A stretch of DNA of 64,000 bases from NCBI RefSeq assembly GCF_022370755.2, contig NZ_CP092364.2, positions 5,394,001-5,458,000 on the forward strand. The letters run 5' to 3'. The position numbers were made by a program, and so were the translations under genes. Shown here piece after piece: positions 27,701-37,094 of the stretch (position 1 is its first letter; every line of letters starts with the position of its first letter). The DNA comes from Mycolicibacterium goodii. Lineage in GTDB: Bacteria > Actinomycetota > Actinomycetes > Mycobacteriales > Mycobacteriaceae. Under the pieces are notes generated by a model. It was given only the letters and a program-made list of their open reading frames with translations, was not told the DNA's origin and did no database searches.

Positions 27701-30700
27701 GCGCCGCATCGGACTGGATCCTGGTCGGCGACGACACCGGCTCGGTCCGGGAGCTCGCCGATGCGCTGACCGGACGCGGACATCGTCCCCAGATCGTCGC
27801 GCCGCCCGCATCGGACGCCGACGAGGGTCGGCTCACCGAGATCCTGCGCACGGCATCGGCGTCCGCATCGGGTGGCGGACCCTACATCGTGTACGTCGCG
27901 GCATCCGATGGCGCACCGTCTCCGATGCGGGACCTGCTGCGTGTGCAGCACCGGACGCTGGGCGGGCTGCGGCGACTGTTCCGGGCCGCCGACGATGCCG
28001 AACTGCGCAGTCCCATCTGGCTCGTGACCCGCAACGCGCAACGGGTCATCGATTCCGACAGCGTTGCGCCCGAACAGACTTCCCTATGGGGGTTCGGCCG
28101 CGCGGCGGCCCTGGAGTTCCCGCACGTGTGGGGTGGCCTCGCAGACATCTCCGGCGCTGCGGCAGGCCCAGACTCCACCGCCGAGTACTCGCGGCTCATC
28201 GAACGGATCTCGGCGCCGCGCGACGGCGAGGACCAGATCGCGCTGCGCGGGAACACGGTGTACGCGCCCCGGCTCGTGCGTCGGACCGACGAGCCGAGCG
28301 ACACGCCACTGAGGGTGCGGGAGGACCGCACCTACCTGGTGACGGGTGGTCTGGGGGCCATCGGCCTGGAGATCGCCGGATATCTGGCGGCGCACGGCGC
28401 CGACCATCTGGTGTTGACCAGCCGGCGCGAGCCGGACGATGCGGCGCGGCGGCGCATGGACGCGTTGCGCGAACAGTACGGATGCGACGTGCGGGTGATC
28501 ACCGCCGACGTCGCCGACGCGCACGACGTCGCGCGCCTCATGGCGACCGTGGCTGCCGAACTTCCCGCACTGGCCGGCATCGTGCACGCCGCGGGCGAGA
28601 TCGGCACGACGCCACTGGGCGATCTCGACGAAGCCGAGGTGGACCGCGTGTTCGCCGGAAAGGTCTGGGGCGCCTGGCATCTGAGCGAGGCTCTCGCAGA
28701 TCGTCAAGCGGACCCGGCTCTCGACTTCTTCATCGGCACGTCGTCTATCGCATCGGTGTGGGGCGGATATGGACAGACCGCCTACGGCGCCGCGAACGCC
28801 TTCCTCGACGGTCTGGCCTGGCGCCTGCGGGAACGGGGCATCGCCGGCGTCAGCGTGAACTTCGGGCCGTGGGCGGCGGGCATGGCCGATGCCGAGTCCC
28901 GCGCCCGACTGGAGCAGCGCGGCGTGCAGACGTTGTCACCGGCCGAGGCGCTCGCTGGCCTGGCCGATGTCGTGGGCGGTCCGGTCCAGGGCGTCGTGGC
29001 CCGGATCGACTGGTCCCGTTTCCTGCCGCTGTACCAGCAGGCAGGCCGACGCGCCTTCCTCGCGGAACTCGAGCGCGAGTTGCCCGCCGCCACGGCCGCG
29101 CCCGCGGCGCCCACCACGGGGTCCGGGAAGCCCCCGCTCGTCGAGCTGTTGACGAACGCCCCCGTGCAGCAACGTAAACGACTTGTCACCGATTATCTGC
29201 GCAATGCTGTCGCCGAGGTGACCCGGGTGGATCCCGCCGAGATCCGCGAGGATGCCGGATTCTTCGACCTCGGGATGGATTCCCTGATGGCGGTCGAACT
29301 ACGGCGCCGCATCGAGCAGGGCGTCGGCCGGGACATTCCCGTCACCCTGGTGATGGACCATCCCCGGTTGTCCGACGCCGCCGACTACCTGCTGGTCGAC
29401 GTCCTCGGGCTCGGTGAGCAGGCGACCGTGCGGCCGGTGTCCACGGTGACCGCACGAAACGACGAGCCGATCGCGATCGTCGCGGTCTCCTGCCGCTTCC
29501 CCGGCGCACCCGATCCGGAGGCGTTCTGGGAGTTGCTCACCGGTGGCGTCGATGCGATCAGGGAAGTCCCCGAGGACCGTTGGGACATCGACGAGTTCTA
29601 CGACCCCGACCCGGACACCCCGGGTAAGACGTACACGCGTTTCGGCGGATTCCTGGACGGCATCGACGGATTCGACCCGGAGTTCTTCGGTATCTCGCCG
29701 CGTGAGGCCGTCTGGATCGAACCGCAGCAGCGGCTGATGCTCGAGATGGTGTGGGAGGGCCTCGAGCGGGCCGGCTACCCACCTGCCGATCTGCGCGGAA
29801 GCCGTACCGGGATCTTCACCGGCGTGGCCGCCAACGAGTACGCGCATCTGTTGTCGGCCGAGTCGATCGACAAGATCGAGCCGCACTTCATCACGGGCAA
29901 TGCGCTCAACGCGATCTCGGGTCGCGTCGCGTTCGCGCTGGGCTTGGAAGGTCCCGCGGTCGCGGTGGACACGGCGTGCAGTTCGGCGTTGGTGGCGGTC
30001 CATCAGGCCTGCCAGGCGTTGCAGTCGGGGGACTGCGACATGGCGCTGGCCGGCGGGGTGAACGTCCTGCTCAGCCCCGTCACCGTGGTGGCGGCGTCGC
30101 GGGCACGCATGTTGTCACCGGTGGGTCGGTGCAAGACCTTCGACGCCTCGGCCGACGGCTACGTGCGCAGTGAGGGCTGCGGCGTCCTGGTGCTCAAGCG
30201 GCTGAGCGATGCGATGGCCGACGGTGATCGGGTGTGCGCGGTCATCCCGGCCAGCTCGGTGAACCAGGACGGCGCTTCGAGCGGGTTGACCGTCCCGAAC
30301 GGCGGTGCCCAACAACGTCTCATCGAGGCGACCCTGGCACGTGCCGGGCTGACCGGCGGCGACGTGGACTACCTCGAGGCACACGGTACGGGCACACCGC
30401 TCGGTGATCCGATCGAGGTCCAGGCCGCGGCCGCCGCATACGGCGCCGGACGTGACGTGGACCGTCCGCTGTTGATGGGGTCGGTGAAGACCAACATCGG
30501 CCACACCGAATCCGCTTCGGGCGCAGCAGGTCTGATCAAGGTGGTGCTGTCGCTGCAACACGGGGTGGTGCCGCAGAGCCTGCACTTCGAGAACCCGTCA
30601 CCGCACATCCCGTGGGACACGCTGCCGGTGCGGGTCGTCGACGAACCGGTTCCGTGGCAGACCAACGGCCGGGTTCGACGTGCCGGTGTCAGTTCGTTCG

Positions 30701-33700
30701 GGTTCACCGGGACCAACGCGCACGTGCTCGTCGAGGAGGCACCGCAGCCCCGCGCCGCCGACGCCCCCGTACCGCACGCGGACGCCGCGGACTCAGTGGA
30801 CTCAGTGGACTCCGGTGCGCGAACCGACGACACCCCGCAGGTGCTCGCGCTCTCGGCGCGCTCACCGGAAGCGCTCGTCGCGTTGGCACGACGCTACGAA
30901 TCCTGGTTGAGCACGCACCCCGACACCGACCTCGCCGACCTCTGCCACACCGCCGGCGTGGGCCGATCCCATTTCGAACACCGCGCCGCACTGGTCGTGG
31001 ATTCGATCGAGCGGGCACGCGACGGCCTGGCCGCGGTCGCAGAAGGCCGCACACCTGCCGGCGTGGTGCGCGGTGAGCACACGCACCGGCCGACAACGGC
31101 GTGGCTGTTCACCGGACAGGGCAGCCAGTATTCCGGCATGGCTCGCGAACTGTTCGACAGCGAACCGGTTTTCGCCGAGACCGTGACGCGTTGCGCGGAG
31201 GCGGTTGCCGAGATCCTGCCGAAACCGCTGCTGGATGTGATGTTCTCCGACGATCGGGAAACCGCAGATCTGCTGCAGCACACGTCGTTCGCGCAGCCTG
31301 CGCTGTTCGCCGTCGAGATGGGGCTGGCGCGACTGTGGCAGTCCTGGGGCATCGAGCCCGATGTGGTGCTCGGGCACAGCGTGGGCCAGTACGCCGCGGC
31401 CTGTGTCGCGGGCGTGTTCGGCCTCGAGGACGGCGCACGGCTGATGGCCGAGCGCGGCCGGATGTTCGGCAGTCTTCCCGAAGGCGGCCGGATGGTGGCC
31501 GTGTTCGCCGACGCCAAGCACGTCGAGCAGGTGGCGGGTGAGTTCCCGCGGGTGTCCGTGGGCGCCTACAACGGTCCGAACACCGTGCTTTCGGGTCCCG
31601 GTGACGATCTCGAGGAGATCGTCGAGAAGTTCGAGGACGAGGGCATCCGCTGCACGTGGCTGGCGACCAGCCACGCGTTCCATTCGGAACTGCTGGATCC
31701 CGTGCTCGACGAGTTCGAGGCCTACGCAGCGCAATTGCAGTTCGCCGCACCGACGCTGCCGCTGGTGTGCAACCGCACCGGCGCCGTGCTCACCACGCAG
31801 ACCCCGCTCGACGCACAGTACTGGCGGCGGCATTCCCGCCAGCCCGTGCAGTTCGCCGAAAGTGTCCGCACCGTGGCCGCGCTCGGTTGCTCGGTGCTCA
31901 TGGAGATCGGACCGCAACCGGTGCTGACCGGCGCGGCGGTACAGGTGTGGCCCGAGCACATGGCTCCCCCGCGCGCCGTCGCCTCGCTGCGCAAGGGCGT
32001 CGGCGACCGTCGTCAGATCGCCGACGCACTGGCAGCGGCCTACGTCGGCGGTCACCGGCCCGACTTCGCGGCGCTGCACCGCCGGCCACGTCGCACGCTC
32101 GAGCTGCCCACGTATCCGTTCCAGCGCCGCCGATTCTGGCCGAGGACGTCGTCCATCGCCGTCGACGGCGGTTCTGCGACCGCAGGCATCCTGGGCAGCG
32201 GCAAGGATCTGGCGTCCGGCGACACCATCTATACGAGCCGGCTGTCCGTCAAGTCGCAGCCGTGGCTGGCCGACCATGTCATCTACGGCACCGTCGTCGT
32301 GCCCGGCGCGACGTACGCGGCGATGGCACTCGCCGCGGTCGGCACGCCGGCACGGTTGAAGGACGTCTTCTTCTACGAGCCGATCATCCTGCCGGAGAAG
32401 GCCTCTCGCGAAGTGCAGCTGACATTGCACCCCCTCGACGGCGATGGCGTGCTGAGCTTCCAGATCCACAGTCGTCCGTACGGCGAGCGTGGGGCCGAGT
32501 GGGCGCTGAACGCCGAAGGTACCGTCGATACGGCGACCTCCGAGGAGGCCGGCGGCGACCGCGCCATCCCCGACCAGCAGCGCGATCCCGTCGACGAGGC
32601 GATCGAGCGCATGGAGCGCATGCGTCCACAGGACCTGTTCGAAACCTTCGCCGACCTGGAGCTGGCGTGGGGGCCCACCTGGTCGGGCTCCCTGAAATCC
32701 CTGTGGCTCGGCGACGGTGAGGCCATCGGCGACATCCTCGTCGGCGCCGAACTCGCCGAACAACTCGGATCCGAACCCATGCATCCGGTGCTCGTGGACC
32801 TGTGCACCGGCGTCGCGTTCCCCGCGTTCCCGGCGCTGCTCGCGGCCGAACAGGGCGTCAACGACCTGTTCCTGCCGTTGCGCTACGGGCAGGTGACGCT
32901 CAGCGAGAAGATGCCGCGGCGCTTCTACTGCCGCGCGACCTGGCACCGCGGCGCGCTGGACGGCGAAACGCAGGTGTTCGACCTGGATTTCGTCGACATC
33001 GGTGGCCGCCCACTCGGTGGAATCCGCGAGTTCACCGTCAAACGTGCGCCCCGCGAGGCGCTCTTGCGCGGCCTCGGCGGCGACGCGACCCGACTGCTCT
33101 ACCACCTCGGCTGGCATGAGGTGCCGGCTCCACCGGCAGGTGGGGAATCCTTGAGCGGCACATGGCTGATCGCCGGGTTCGAGGAGTTGGCGGCCAAGGT
33201 GCCTGGCTGTGTCCCGTTCGACCGCAACACCGATCCAGGGTTGTTGGGCGAGCTGTTGGCGCAGGCGCACGAGCGCGGCATGGGATACGCCGGGGTCGTG
33301 TGGCGCGGCGCGGCGCCGAGCCGTGACGGGGCCGGTTCCGCCGCTGCCGAGTCCGCGCGTCTCGAGACCGAGATCGCGAACCTGCTCAGCGCCGTACATA
33401 CCGCGCAGGGTGGGAGTGTGAAACTGCCCGGCGGCCTGTGGATCGTGACCGAGCGGGCGGTGGCATGCGAATCCGGTGAGCAGGTGGATCCGGTGCACGC
33501 AGCGCTGTGGGGTTTCGGCCGCACGACGGTCAACGAGGAGCCCGCCCTGCGCTGCCGGTTGGTCGACTCCGACGGTTCACCGGAGGCGGTCGACGTGTTG
33601 GCCGCCCTGTTGGCCGATCCGTCCATCCAGGAGCCCGAACTCGCTGTGCGCCAAGGGAAACTACTGGCATCGCGGTTGTTGCCGTGGTCGCGCAGCGGTC

Positions 33701-35760
33701 ATCTCACGGTGCCGCGCGATGGTGACTTCGTCCTCGCGCCCACCGAACGCGGCGCGATCGACAACCTGCGCCTGACCGAGACGGATGTCGCGTCTCCTGA
33801 CGACGGCTATGTGCAGGTGCAGGTCGAGGCGGCAGGCCTCAACTTCCGCGACGTGCTCAATGTGCTCGGTCTGTACCCGGGTGATCCCGGACCGATCGGC
33901 GGCGACTTCGCAGGCACCGTCACCCGGTTGGGGGCGGGTGTGAGTGGAGTCGAGGTCGGTCAACGCGTCTACGGCACCATGCAGGGCGCGTTCGCCAGCC
34001 GGTTCAACGTGCCCGCCCAGTTCCTCGCACCGATTCCCGACGGCATCGGCGCGGTCGAGGCCGCGACCATCCCCGCCGCGGCGCTGACCGTTCGACTCGC
34101 GTTCGACTGGGCACAACTCAAGCCGGGCGACAAGGTGCTCATCCACGCCGCCAGCGGCGGTGTCGGGTTGGCGGCCATCCAGATGGCCCAGCAGTGCGGC
34201 GCCGAGGTGTTCGCCACAGCCAGCACCTTCAAGCGCGCCACGCTGCGCAGACTGGGTGTGAAGTACGTATATGACTCCAGGACAACGGACTTCGCCGACC
34301 AGATCCTCGCGGACACCCACGGCTCCGGTGTGGACGTGGTGCTCAACAGCCTGACGAGCGAGGGTTTCATCGAGGCGACGCTGAGAGCCACCGCCCGAAA
34401 CGGCCGCTTCGCCGAGATCGCCAAGCGTGACATCTGGTCGCATGCGCAGATGGCCGAGGTCCGGCCCGACATCGACTATGAGATCGTCGCGCTCGACACG
34501 GTGATGTTCACCGAACCCGATCGCATTCGCGACCTGCTCACCGAGGTCTCGGAGGGATTGGGGCGTGGGGAGTGGACGCCGCTGCCTGCCGAGATCTATC
34601 CGATCACCGAGGCGCGGTCGGCCTTCCGCCGCATGCAGCAGGCACGACACATCGGCAAGATCGTGCTACAGATCCCGAAAGCCCTTCAGCCACAAGGTGA
34701 CCGGAGTTATCTGATCACCGGTGGGCTCGGAGCGATCGGTCTGCACACGGCGGCGTACCTGGCGCAGCTGGGTGCCGGCGACATCGTGCTGACCAGCCGT
34801 CGCAGTCCCGATGAGGCGGCCCGGCGCACCATCGACGAGATCACCGAGCGCTACAAGTGCCGCATCCACACATATGCGGCCGATGTCGGTGACGAGGAGC
34901 AGGTCGCCGGCTTGTTGGCGCGGATCCGGGCCGAGTTGCCGCCGTTGGCGGGCGTCGCCCATCTGGCGGGCGTGCTCGACGACGCGCTGCTGTCGGCGCA
35001 GGACCTGGACCGCTTCCGGATCTCGTTGGCGCCCAAAGCGTATGGCGCAGGCCATCTGGACCGTTTGACCAGGGACGACGATCTGGACTTCTTCATCGTG
35101 TCCTCGTCGGTGTCGAGTCTGTTCGGGTCTCCCGGTCAGGCCAACTACGCGACCGCCAACGCGATGCTCGACGGTCTTGTCGCCAAGCGGCGCGCGCAAG
35201 GCCTGGTGGCCACGGGTGTCAACTTCGGACCGTGGGGCCAGGGTGGCATGGCGTCGTCGGACGCCGCGACCGCGAACATCAGTGCGCAGGGTCTGATCCC
35301 GCTGGATCCCTCGGCCGCGTTGAACGCGCTGGCCGAGGTCATCGCGAACGGCTCAGGACAGGCGACGGTGCTCAAGGCGAACTGGCAGCGCGCGGCGAAG
35401 GTGCTCGGATCGGCCCGCCCGCCGATCCTGGACCTCGTACTGCCCAGTGCGGCCGGCGAGGTCACCGGGGACAGTGAACTGCTCAAGCAGTTGATGGAGA
35501 TCCCGGTACCCCAGCGCGCCGGCTTCGTGACCGAGTTCCTGCAACGCGAGGTGCAGAACTTCCTGCGCCTGGCGTCGCCGCCGGCGGCATCGAGCCGGTT
35601 CCTCGACCTCGGCACGGATTCGCTGATGGCGATCGAACTCCGCAACCGGCTGCACAGCCAGTTCGGTGGCAAGTTCACGATCAACGCGACCGCGGTGTTC
35701 GACTACCCGACCATCGGCGGACTCGCGGAGTACCTGGTGGGTCAGCTGCCCGAGGACTGA
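24769..35760 (+). CDS. pks: Bimodular polyketide synthase for phleic acids (TPP locus)
   Basis: The 3663-aa type I PKS has two modules. Module 1 is KS (active Cys about 184), AT (GHSVGQ about 634), KR (GGLGAIG about 1193, Tyr in GQTAYGAAN about 1339) and ACP (Ser about 1505); no DH is visible between AT and KR. Module 2 is KS (Cys about 1737), AT (about 2202), DH (His about 2503 in DHVIYGTVVVP), ER (about 2990-3300, HAASGGVGLAAIQ), KR (about 3315-3495) and ACP (Ser about 3617). Both ATs carry HAFH, the malonyl-CoA signature, fitting unbranched chains. There is no thioesterase. Phleic acids have a double bond every four carbons, so the enzyme is expected to work iteratively. ATG 24769 follows AGGGAGG by 8 nt. 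Confidence 0.94.
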   Translation: MVSAEHPIEPAPSFAIVGYAARFPGAESAEEYWQLLRDGRDAISDVPKDRWDTDEFFDPDPSTPGKVVTRRAGFVDDVTGFDAPFFGMSAREVRLMDPQHRILLETAWRAVEHSGTAPTSLANSNTGVFVGLATHDYLGMASDELTYSEIEAYMAIGTSNAAAAGRISYRLGLQGPAVAVDTACSSSLVAIHQACQALRLNECDLALAGGANVLLTPATMITFSSAHMLAPDGRCKTFDAAADGYVRGEGCGVVVIKRLEDALRDGDRIRAVIRGSAINQDGASGGLTVPNGVAQQRVITDALRRAGLQPADIGYLEAHGTGTSLGDPIEAQAAGEALGAGRTSGQPLLIGSAKTNIGHLEAAAGIAGVIKVVMALEHEMLPKHLNFENPSPHIPWDRLPIEVVKETIPWRRNGRPRIAGVSSFGFAGTNAHVILEEAPVVERTAEPSEDVRRYSILPLSARTPDALVQLADDYRSWLRDHPEARLADVCHTAGTGRAHLEHRAALVVDSRESAVELLGALADDRPAPGLFRGESHDRPKTAWLFTGQGSQYPGMARELFDTEPVFAETVRRCADAVGDMLEKPLLDLIFDVDGPDGGATLRHTTYAQPALFAVEMGLAHLWQSWGLEPDVVVGHSVGQYSAACVAGVFDLADGARLIAERGRLFGSLPAGGRMVAVFTAAERAERLTDQYPSLSVAAYNGANTVLSGPAKDLEAAVATLTADGVRCDWLDTSHAFHSALLEEILDDFESFAQKLEYREPQRILIDNRTGAALGRSTRLDGAYWRRHARQPVEFAKSVRTLGDMNCKVLLEIGPKPVLTAAALAAWPDPATTPKVIASLRPNTDDQRQITEAVADAYVAGHLPDFHTLGHPHARKLDLPTYPFEHRQFWFSDNRSIDRADTTPGPDRSHRTQTLRLLEDGRFEELATLIDGETVDEQTLRVLNKLAARHNQQRSTQVRADGRYEIRWETIAPTVSGPGAASDWILVGDDTGSVRELADALTGRGHRPQIVAPPASDADEGRLTEILRTASASASGGGPYIVYVAASDGAPSPMRDLLRVQHRTLGGLRRLFRAADDAELRSPIWLVTRNAQRVIDSDSVAPEQTSLWGFGRAAALEFPHVWGGLADISGAAAGPDSTAEYSRLIERISAPRDGEDQIALRGNTVYAPRLVRRTDEPSDTPLRVREDRTYLVTGGLGAIGLEIAGYLAAHGADHLVLTSRREPDDAARRRMDALREQYGCDVRVITADVADAHDVARLMATVAAELPALAGIVHAAGEIGTTPLGDLDEAEVDRVFAGKVWGAWHLSEALADRQADPALDFFIGTSSIASVWGGYGQTAYGAANAFLDGLAWRLRERGIAGVSVNFGPWAAGMADAESRARLEQRGVQTLSPAEALAGLADVVGGPVQGVVARIDWSRFLPLYQQAGRRAFLAELERELPAATAAPAAPTTGSGKPPLVELLTNAPVQQRKRLVTDYLRNAVAEVTRVDPAEIREDAGFFDLGMDSLMAVELRRRIEQGVGRDIPVTLVMDHPRLSDAADYLLVDVLGLGEQATVRPVSTVTARNDEPIAIVAVSCRFPGAPDPEAFWELLTGGVDAIREVPEDRWDIDEFYDPDPDTPGKTYTRFGGFLDGIDGFDPEFFGISPREAVWIEPQQRLMLEMVWEGLERAGYPPADLRGSRTGIFTGVAANEYAHLLSAESIDKIEPHFITGNALNAISGRVAFALGLEGPAVAVDTACSSALVAVHQACQALQSGDCDMALAGGVNVLLSPVTVVAASRARMLSPVGRCKTFDASADGYVRSEGCGVLVLKRLSDAMADGDRVCAVIPASSVNQDGASSGLTVPNGGAQQRLIEATLARAGLTGGDVDYLEAHGTGTPLGDPIEVQAAAAAYGAGRDVDRPLLMGSVKTNIGHTESASGAAGLIKVVLSLQHGVVPQSLHFENPSPHIPWDTLPVRVVDEPVPWQTNGRVRRAGVSSFGFTGTNAHVLVEEAPQPRAADAPVPHADAADSVDSVDSGARTDDTPQVLALSARSPEALVALARRYESWLSTHPDTDLADLCHTAGVGRSHFEHRAALVVDSIERARDGLAAVAEGRTPAGVVRGEHTHRPTTAWLFTGQGSQYSGMARELFDSEPVFAETVTRCAEAVAEILPKPLLDVMFSDDRETADLLQHTSFAQPALFAVEMGLARLWQSWGIEPDVVLGHSVGQYAAACVAGVFGLEDGARLMAERGRMFGSLPEGGRMVAVFADAKHVEQVAGEFPRVSVGAYNGPNTVLSGPGDDLEEIVEKFEDEGIRCTWLATSHAFHSELLDPVLDEFEAYAAQLQFAAPTLPLVCNRTGAVLTTQTPLDAQYWRRHSRQPVQFAESVRTVAALGCSVLMEIGPQPVLTGAAVQVWPEHMAPPRAVASLRKGVGDRRQIADALAAAYVGGHRPDFAALHRRPRRTLELPTYPFQRRRFWPRTSSIAVDGGSATAGILGSGKDLASGDTIYTSRLSVKSQPWLADHVIYGTVVVPGATYAAMALAAVGTPARLKDVFFYEPIILPEKASREVQLTLHPLDGDGVLSFQIHSRPYGERGAEWALNAEGTVDTATSEEAGGDRAIPDQQRDPVDEAIERMERMRPQDLFETFADLELAWGPTWSGSLKSLWLGDGEAIGDILVGAELAEQLGSEPMHPVLVDLCTGVAFPAFPALLAAEQGVNDLFLPLRYGQVTLSEKMPRRFYCRATWHRGALDGETQVFDLDFVDIGGRPLGGIREFTVKRAPREALLRGLGGDATRLLYHLGWHEVPAPPAGGESLSGTWLIAGFEELAAKVPGCVPFDRNTDPGLLGELLAQAHERGMGYAGVVWRGAAPSRDGAGSAAAESARLETEIANLLSAVHTAQGGSVKLPGGLWIVTERAVACESGEQVDPVHAALWGFGRTTVNEEPALRCRLVDSDGSPEAVDVLAALLADPSIQEPELAVRQGKLLASRLLPWSRSGHLTVPRDGDFVLAPTERGAIDNLRLTETDVASPDDGYVQVQVEAAGLNFRDVLNVLGLYPGDPGPIGGDFAGTVTRLGAGVSGVEVGQRVYGTMQGAFASRFNVPAQFLAPIPDGIGAVEAATIPAAALTVRLAFDWAQLKPGDKVLIHAASGGVGLAAIQMAQQCGAEVFATASTFKRATLRRLGVKYVYDSRTTDFADQILADTHGSGVDVVLNSLTSEGFIEATLRATARNGRFAEIAKRDIWSHAQMAEVRPDIDYEIVALDTVMFTEPDRIRDLLTEVSEGLGRGEWTPLPAEIYPITEARSAFRRMQQARHIGKIVLQIPKALQPQGDRSYLITGGLGAIGLHTAAYLAQLGAGDIVLTSRRSPDEAARRTIDEITERYKCRIHTYAADVGDEEQVAGLLARIRAELPPLAGVAHLAGVLDDALLSAQDLDRFRISLAPKAYGAGHLDRLTRDDDLDFFIVSSSVSSLFGSPGQANYATANAMLDGLVAKRRAQGLVATGVNFGPWGQGGMASSDAATANISAQGLIPLDPSAALNALAEVIANGSGQATVLKANWQRAAKVLGSARPPILDLVLPSAAGEVTGDSELLKQLMEIPVPQRAGFVTEFLQREVQNFLRLASPPAASSRFLDLGTDSLMAIELRNRLHSQFGGKFTINATAVFDYPTIGGLAEYLVGQLPED

Positions 35761-35768
35761 GTCACCGC

Positions 35769-36857
35769 TCACGCCCAGCGGGTCGCTTCGACCGCCGCGG
35801 GCAACGGCGGGTGCAGGGGCACGTCCAGGCCGTCGTAGATACCGGGCTTCTGCTCGGCCAGCCAGCCGACGGCACCGAGCAGCCGGTTGACGGCCGTGGT
35901 GTTGCCGCCGTCGGCCCGTGTGCCGCCCGGTACATCGGCGCGGACGACGACGCACAGCTGCGGATCGCCGTCGATGATCACGCGGTGATCGCCCGATCCC
36001 TGATCGGGCTGCGGCCAGTGCGGCGCGCAGGCCGGGTCGATACGCGTGATGTGGTCGACGACGACGCGCTCGACCCCGTTCGCCCAGCCGATCACCTGGA
36101 GCCGGAACGCGCCCTGTGTACCCGCCTCGAATCGGCCGAGCACGTTCTCGCAAGACGCGGTCAGCGGCAGCCGTTCCACCTTCTCGGTGATGTCGTCGAT
36201 CTCCAGACCGAGCCCGCGGCCGATCAGACGGATGTTGCCGCCCCACACCATCGTCGGGATCGTCGGCAGCAACATCATGGGCACCGGGTCGTCCGGCCCC
36301 ATCGGAGCGCCGAATCCGCACAACACCCGTACGGCGTGCGGCTGATCGTAGGTCGAGTAGTCGAAGATCTCCTGGCACCGGATGGTGCGGATCCGTGTGC
36401 ACAGTCCGGCCGCGGCCACCGCGAGCGCGTCGTTGGCCCACCCCGGATCCACACCGCTGACCAGAAGCGTCGCATTGCCTGCCGCCGCGGCGTCGGTGAG
36501 GCGGTCCACCCACTGCTCGGGTGCCGATCGCGGGTCGTACAGCGAGTAGAGAGACGGGGTCACGACATGTTTGCCGGCGCGCAGACACCGCTCGATGTCG
36601 CCGATCGCCTCCTCGGGCCGGATGTCACCGGAGGCCATGTAGGCCACGGCATCGCATGCGGCGAGTGCGGCGTCGACGTCGGCGGTCGCGGTGACCCCCG
36701 TCGGCGCGTCGATGCCTGCGAATGTCGCCGCCTCGCGACCCACTTTGCCCTGCGACGATGTGATCACCGCCGTCAATACGAGCCCCGGGAACGCCACCGC
36801 CGAGCGGATGGCCGTCGACCCCATGTTTCCCGTTCCCCACACCGCGATCCGCCGCAT
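35769..36857 (-). CDS. Dihydrodipicolinate reductase-like NAD(P)-binding protein
   Basis: The 362-aa protein has an N-terminal Rossmann motif (IAVWGTGNMGSTAIRSAV) and the DapB-like pattern CDAVAYMASGDIRPEEAIGDIERCLRAGKHVVTPSL, followed by a catalytic half unlike that of true DapB. Similar mycobacterial proteins are annotated as dihydrodipicolinate reductase-like, but the real substrate is unknown. The lysine-pathway role is unlikely given its length and missing DapB C-terminal motifs. It ends 8 nt from the convergent end of pks and is divergent from fadE5. It may or may not belong to lipid metabolism. Confidence 0.75.
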   Translation of the reverse strand: MRRIAVWGTGNMGSTAIRSAVAFPGLVLTAVITSSQGKVGREAATFAGIDAPTGVTATADVDAALAACDAVAYMASGDIRPEEAIGDIERCLRAGKHVVTPSLYSLYDPRSAPEQWVDRLTDAAAAGNATLLVSGVDPGWANDALAVAAAGLCTRIRTIRCQEIFDYSTYDQPHAVRVLCGFGAPMGPDDPVPMMLLPTIPTMVWGGNIRLIGRGLGLEIDDITEKVERLPLTASCENVLGRFEAGTQGAFRLQVIGWANGVERVVVDHITRIDPACAPHWPQPDQGSGDHRVIIDGDPQLCVVVRADVPGGTRADGGNTTAVNRLLGAVGWLAEQKPGIYDGLDVPLHPPLPAAVEATRWA

Positions 36858-36994
36858 CTGGACAATCTAGCGAGGGTCGACGTGACCATCCTCACATTCC
36901 GGTGAAACCGCATGTCAGAGGGGTAGCCACGGGGCGATCGCCAGCTCGATCAACCACTGGGTTGGTTAGGTGTCGGAAATTGCCAGCACCGGGC

Positions 36995-37022
36995 TTGCGT
37001 TGAAGTTACCGAACGGTATAGT
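36995..37022 (+). promoter_or_regulatory. fadE5 promoter with an overlapping inverted repeat
   Basis: TTGCGT (36995-37000) and TATAGT (37017-37022), 16 nt apart, form a housekeeping-type promoter for fadE5. TACCGAACGGTA (37007-37018), with 5-bp perfect arms around AA, overlaps the spacer and -10 element, a classic repressor position, for example for a TetR-type fatty-acid regulator. The regulator is not identified. The leader to GTG 37095 is about 65 nt and ends with GAGGAGG. Confidence 0.45.
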
Positions 37023-37094
37023 TGGCCGCAGTTACTGGTGGGTAACTTATCCGGAGTACCCAACCTCAGGTGGCATTCTCGTCGAGGAGGAAAA

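Noticed and set aside
30862-33498. 878-codon minus-strand frame opposite pks module 2
   Set aside because: Antisense of conserved KS-AT-DH sequence; no domain of its own.
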